This document shows positions 17,378 through 18,877 of a stretch of 18,877 nucleotides of DNA, one piece after another. Every line of letters begins with the position of its first letter. Position 1 is the first letter of the stretch. This DNA is from Willaertia magna (lineage: Eukaryota; Heterolobosea; Eutetramitea; Acrasida; Naegleriidae), in contig CADWAF010004742.1 in assembly GCA_902984215.1 (NCBI GenBank), positions 1 through 18,877 of the forward strand, written 5' to 3'. The notes under the pieces were generated by a model. That model searched no databases. It was not told the DNA's origin and worked only from the letters and a program-made list of their open reading frames with translations. The position numbers and the translations under genes are program-made.

Positions 17378-18077
17378 TTAAATACTTCTTCTGAGGATCT
17401 TATTTACCTTTTCTATAACACTCTTTGTGTTAACATTATCTTTTGATTTCTTCATCTTATTCATCTTCTTACATGCAGATGGAATAGTAAATAAAGAAAC
17501 GTCAGGTGTTTGATTAACCCAACTAACAAAGTTTTCAACAGTTACATCAGGTCCTCTCATAGTAACAACTGAAACTGGAACGTTTGTGTCTTGTGCATAA
17601 GATATTCTTTTTTTTGATCCATCAGTGCTTTCTTCATATGTATCTACTTTTAATTTACCTCCAATAACATCAGTTCCAACAAAAACTGCGTTTAGTGCAA
17701 TACAGAATGGTTGAAATCTCATAGAAATTGGTTCTTCAGTGCAGAGGCCTGTCTGAACGAAGTAAACATATCTCTTTTTTGCCTTATAATCCATATAAAC
17801 TGAAACATTTGTAAAGTTGTTAGCTGGTGCAGCTTGGTATTGTCTAATATCAAATCTCATCATTGGTAAACCTGCATTAACAAACATTATCGTTTCATCA
17901 AATGAATTCTGAGGAACATTAAGAAATTATTAAATAACAAACTAAACTTACCTTCTTAGTTTCAACACTTCTAATTCCAGTAGAGAATGATCTTTCGAAA
18001 CAGCGTTGTCTTTGTGCAAATGCACTGATACAGATTAAGCTTAAAAAGAAGCTGACAGCTAATAACCAAACTCTCAT
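17378..18077 (-). CDS. Secreted ependymin-related protein, two exons
   Basis: Exons 18077-17952 and 17908-17378 encode 218 residues; the junction is phase 0 after AAG-AAG. Residues 1-21 are a signal peptide (MRVWLLAVSFFLSL core, likely cleaved after AFA). The mature part has four cysteines (26, 98, 111, 188) and ependymin-type blocks: VYMDYKAKKRYVYF, CTEEPISMRFQPFCIAL and a final VSLFTIPSAC, as in the beta-sandwich family that binds hydrophobic ligands. N-glycosylation sequons lie at N73, N76 and N174. A basic tail (190-218) follows. The start has an AT-rich leader and a TATA box at the expected distance. Base composition and codon use are less AT-rich than in neighbours, which may reflect high expression. 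The family call rests on pattern; a lone secreted protein of another family is possible. Confidence 0.75.
17909..17951 (-). other. Intron of the ependymin-like gene (43 nt)
   Basis: The donor is GTAAGT, with a TTAAT branch-point candidate and acceptor TTCCTCAG. The length is not a multiple of three, and removal joins the signal-peptide exon in frame to the body. Confidence 0.88.
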
Positions 18078-18122
18078 ATTTTTTTTATAATAATCGTAGA
18101 TACAGTAGCTCTTTGTGCTTGG

Positions 18123-18129
18123 TTTTATA
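18123..18129 (-). promoter_or_regulatory. TATA box of the ependymin-like gene
   Basis: TATAAAA on the minus strand, 45 bp before the ATG at 18077, implying a 5' UTR of roughly 15-20 nt. Confidence 0.6.
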
Positions 18130-18151
18130 AGGATTTTTCTTTCTACTTTAC

Positions 18152-18179
18152 AAAAGGAAATAAATGACTTATTCCTTTT
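18152..18179 (-). promoter_or_regulatory. Imperfect inverted repeat upstream of the TATA box
   Basis: AAAAGGAAATAA and TTATTCCTTTT pair over 11 bp with one bulge around a 5-nt loop (ATGAC). Its place 22 bp upstream of the TATA box suggests a dimeric factor site; the factor is unknown. Confidence 0.35.
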
Positions 18180-18215
18180 CCTCTCCTGACTAGATTCTAA
18201 ACAGCGTTTCTCTAG

Positions 18216-18227
18216 TTAACGCGTTAA
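18216..18227. promoter_or_regulatory. 12-bp perfect palindrome TTAACGCGTTAA
   Basis: A perfect palindrome with a CGCG core in very AT-rich DNA, about 140 bp upstream of the ependymin-like start. It could be a regulator site. Confidence 0.3.
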
Positions 18228-18501
18228 AGTATTTATACAATACATTATAAAAACAATATAAAATTTACACACTTTTACATTTCAAAAAATTACTATATAC
18301 AATCAGGGTGTTTACTAATAATCATTTAGAACACGTGGTTGTTAGAAAAAGTTATTATTCTTGTTAAAAAATAATTATTTCTTAAAATATGAGATTATTT
18401 TCTGAACACAAAAAAGATCCTAAGCGCTATTAAAGATTGAAACTAAATATTAATAAAAATTTAAAGAAATAATAAAAAATAATAAACAAAAAGTTAATTT
18501 A
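18228..18501. other. Spacer between the last two genes
   Basis: 274 bp, very AT-rich, with no ORF or RNA gene seen. It should contain the distal promoter of the ependymin-like gene and the 3' UTR of the last gene. Confidence 0.4.
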
Positions 18502-18877
18502 TTATTTGATTTCAGTATTTATTGAAATTGCTTTTAAATCTTTATCAATATCCATATTTAGAAATGGATTAATTTCAATTTTACTTTCTAATTTCTTTCC
18601 ATTCTTTGGATGATATCCAATTACTTTTACAATAATTATATTTTCATCTATTTTATTATTCTCTTCTACATTATCATTTTGTAAATTATTTTGTAAATTA
18701 TTTTGTAAATTATTTAAATCACTTTGTAAATTATTTTGTAAAGTATTTGAATCATTTTGTAAAGTATTTAAAGTATTTTTACTTTCAATTATAATTTCTA
18801 ATTGTAATGGAAACGAATTAAAAATTTCTTCTTGTTGTTTTAAAAGTAAAGTTATCGTTTCAAATGGAATAATTTTC
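18502..18877 (-). CDS. 3' end of an Asn/Gln-rich protein gene, cut by the window edge
   Basis: The frame is open from the window end to tandem TAA TAA (first stop 18502-18504), about 124 visible residues with no start in view. A LQNN repeat tract (18674-18771) splits two ordinary stretches: KIIPFETITLLLKQQEEI and FPLQLEIIIES before it, IIIVKVIGYHPKNGKKLESK after it. The beta-rich flanks suggest one folded domain with a low-complexity loop inserted. I do not recognise the family. Confidence 0.6.
   Translation of the reverse strand, partial: KIIPFETITLLLKQQEEIFNSFPLQLEIIIESKNTLNTLQNDSNTLQNNLQSDLNNLQNNLQNNLQNDNVEENNKIDENIIIVKVIGYHPKNGKKLESKIEINPFLNMDIDKDLKAISINTEIK
18674..18771 (-). repeat. LQNN codon repeat in the last gene
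   Basis: On the minus strand TTACAAAATAAT-type units repeat about six times in frame, encoding LQND/LQNN/LQSD, interleaved with ACTTTA variants. The unit is the same as in the acetyltransferase and TPR genes. Confidence 0.7.

Noticed and set aside
18674..18771. CRISPR-like array
   Set aside because: Units are 9-15 bp, in frame as LQNN in a coding region, with no unique spacers.

Overview
The window is eukaryotic nuclear DNA, strongly AT-rich, from a compact protist genome. Evidence: a complete SF3B1 spliceosome gene, a spliced eEFSec gene, very short GT-AG introns (43, 46 and 73 nt), a nuclear-type tRNA-Asn without encoded CCA, and proteins full of Asn/Gln runs. Nearly every convincing start codon follows a run of 6 to 9 A. 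Short introns plus RCC1-like, F-box and Rab families suggest a heterolobosean amoeba (Naegleria/Willaertia-like). A dictyostelid is the main alternative. This placement is inference.

Layout. 1-1298 (+): 3' part of a GNAT acetyltransferase gene. 1410-1444: a tRNA acceptor/T-arm-like hairpin with a perfect B box. 1470-3167 (+): a TPR-like protein. 3255-4265 (-): a ZC3H15/DFRP1 homologue without zinc fingers. 4532-6357 (-): eEFSec in three exons. 6559-8022 (+): an acidic coiled-coil protein. 8023-8836: a long spacer holding a diverged tandem repeat. 8837-12661 (+): SF3B1. 12752-13999 (+): an RCC1-like gene with one in-frame TAA.

14033-16944 is a rearranged accessory block. On the minus strand lie a small unknown ORF, an F-box ORF and a Rab-like GTPase domain fused to the second half of a serpin, with two frameshifts. 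On the plus strand, about 1.3 kb away, is a start-less inverted second copy of the Rab cassette. The two copies are about 96% identical except for 39 bp over switch I. 17007-17079 (-) is tRNA-Asn(GTT). 17378-18077 (-) is a spliced secreted ependymin-like gene with a TATA box. 18502-18877 (-) is the 3' end of another Asn/Gln-rich gene.

How the genes relate. The centre of the window is housekeeping: eEFSec delivers selenocysteyl-tRNA, DFRP1 partners the DRG1 GTPase in translation, and SF3B1 recognises the branch point of introns such as those seen here. There is no operon logic. The 14-17 kb block is gene birth and decay by shuffling of domain cassettes. The strongest candidates for something undescribed are the zinc-finger-less DFRP1, the F-box/Rab/serpin chimera with its mosaic Rab duplicate, and the tRNA-like minihelix upstream of the TPR gene.
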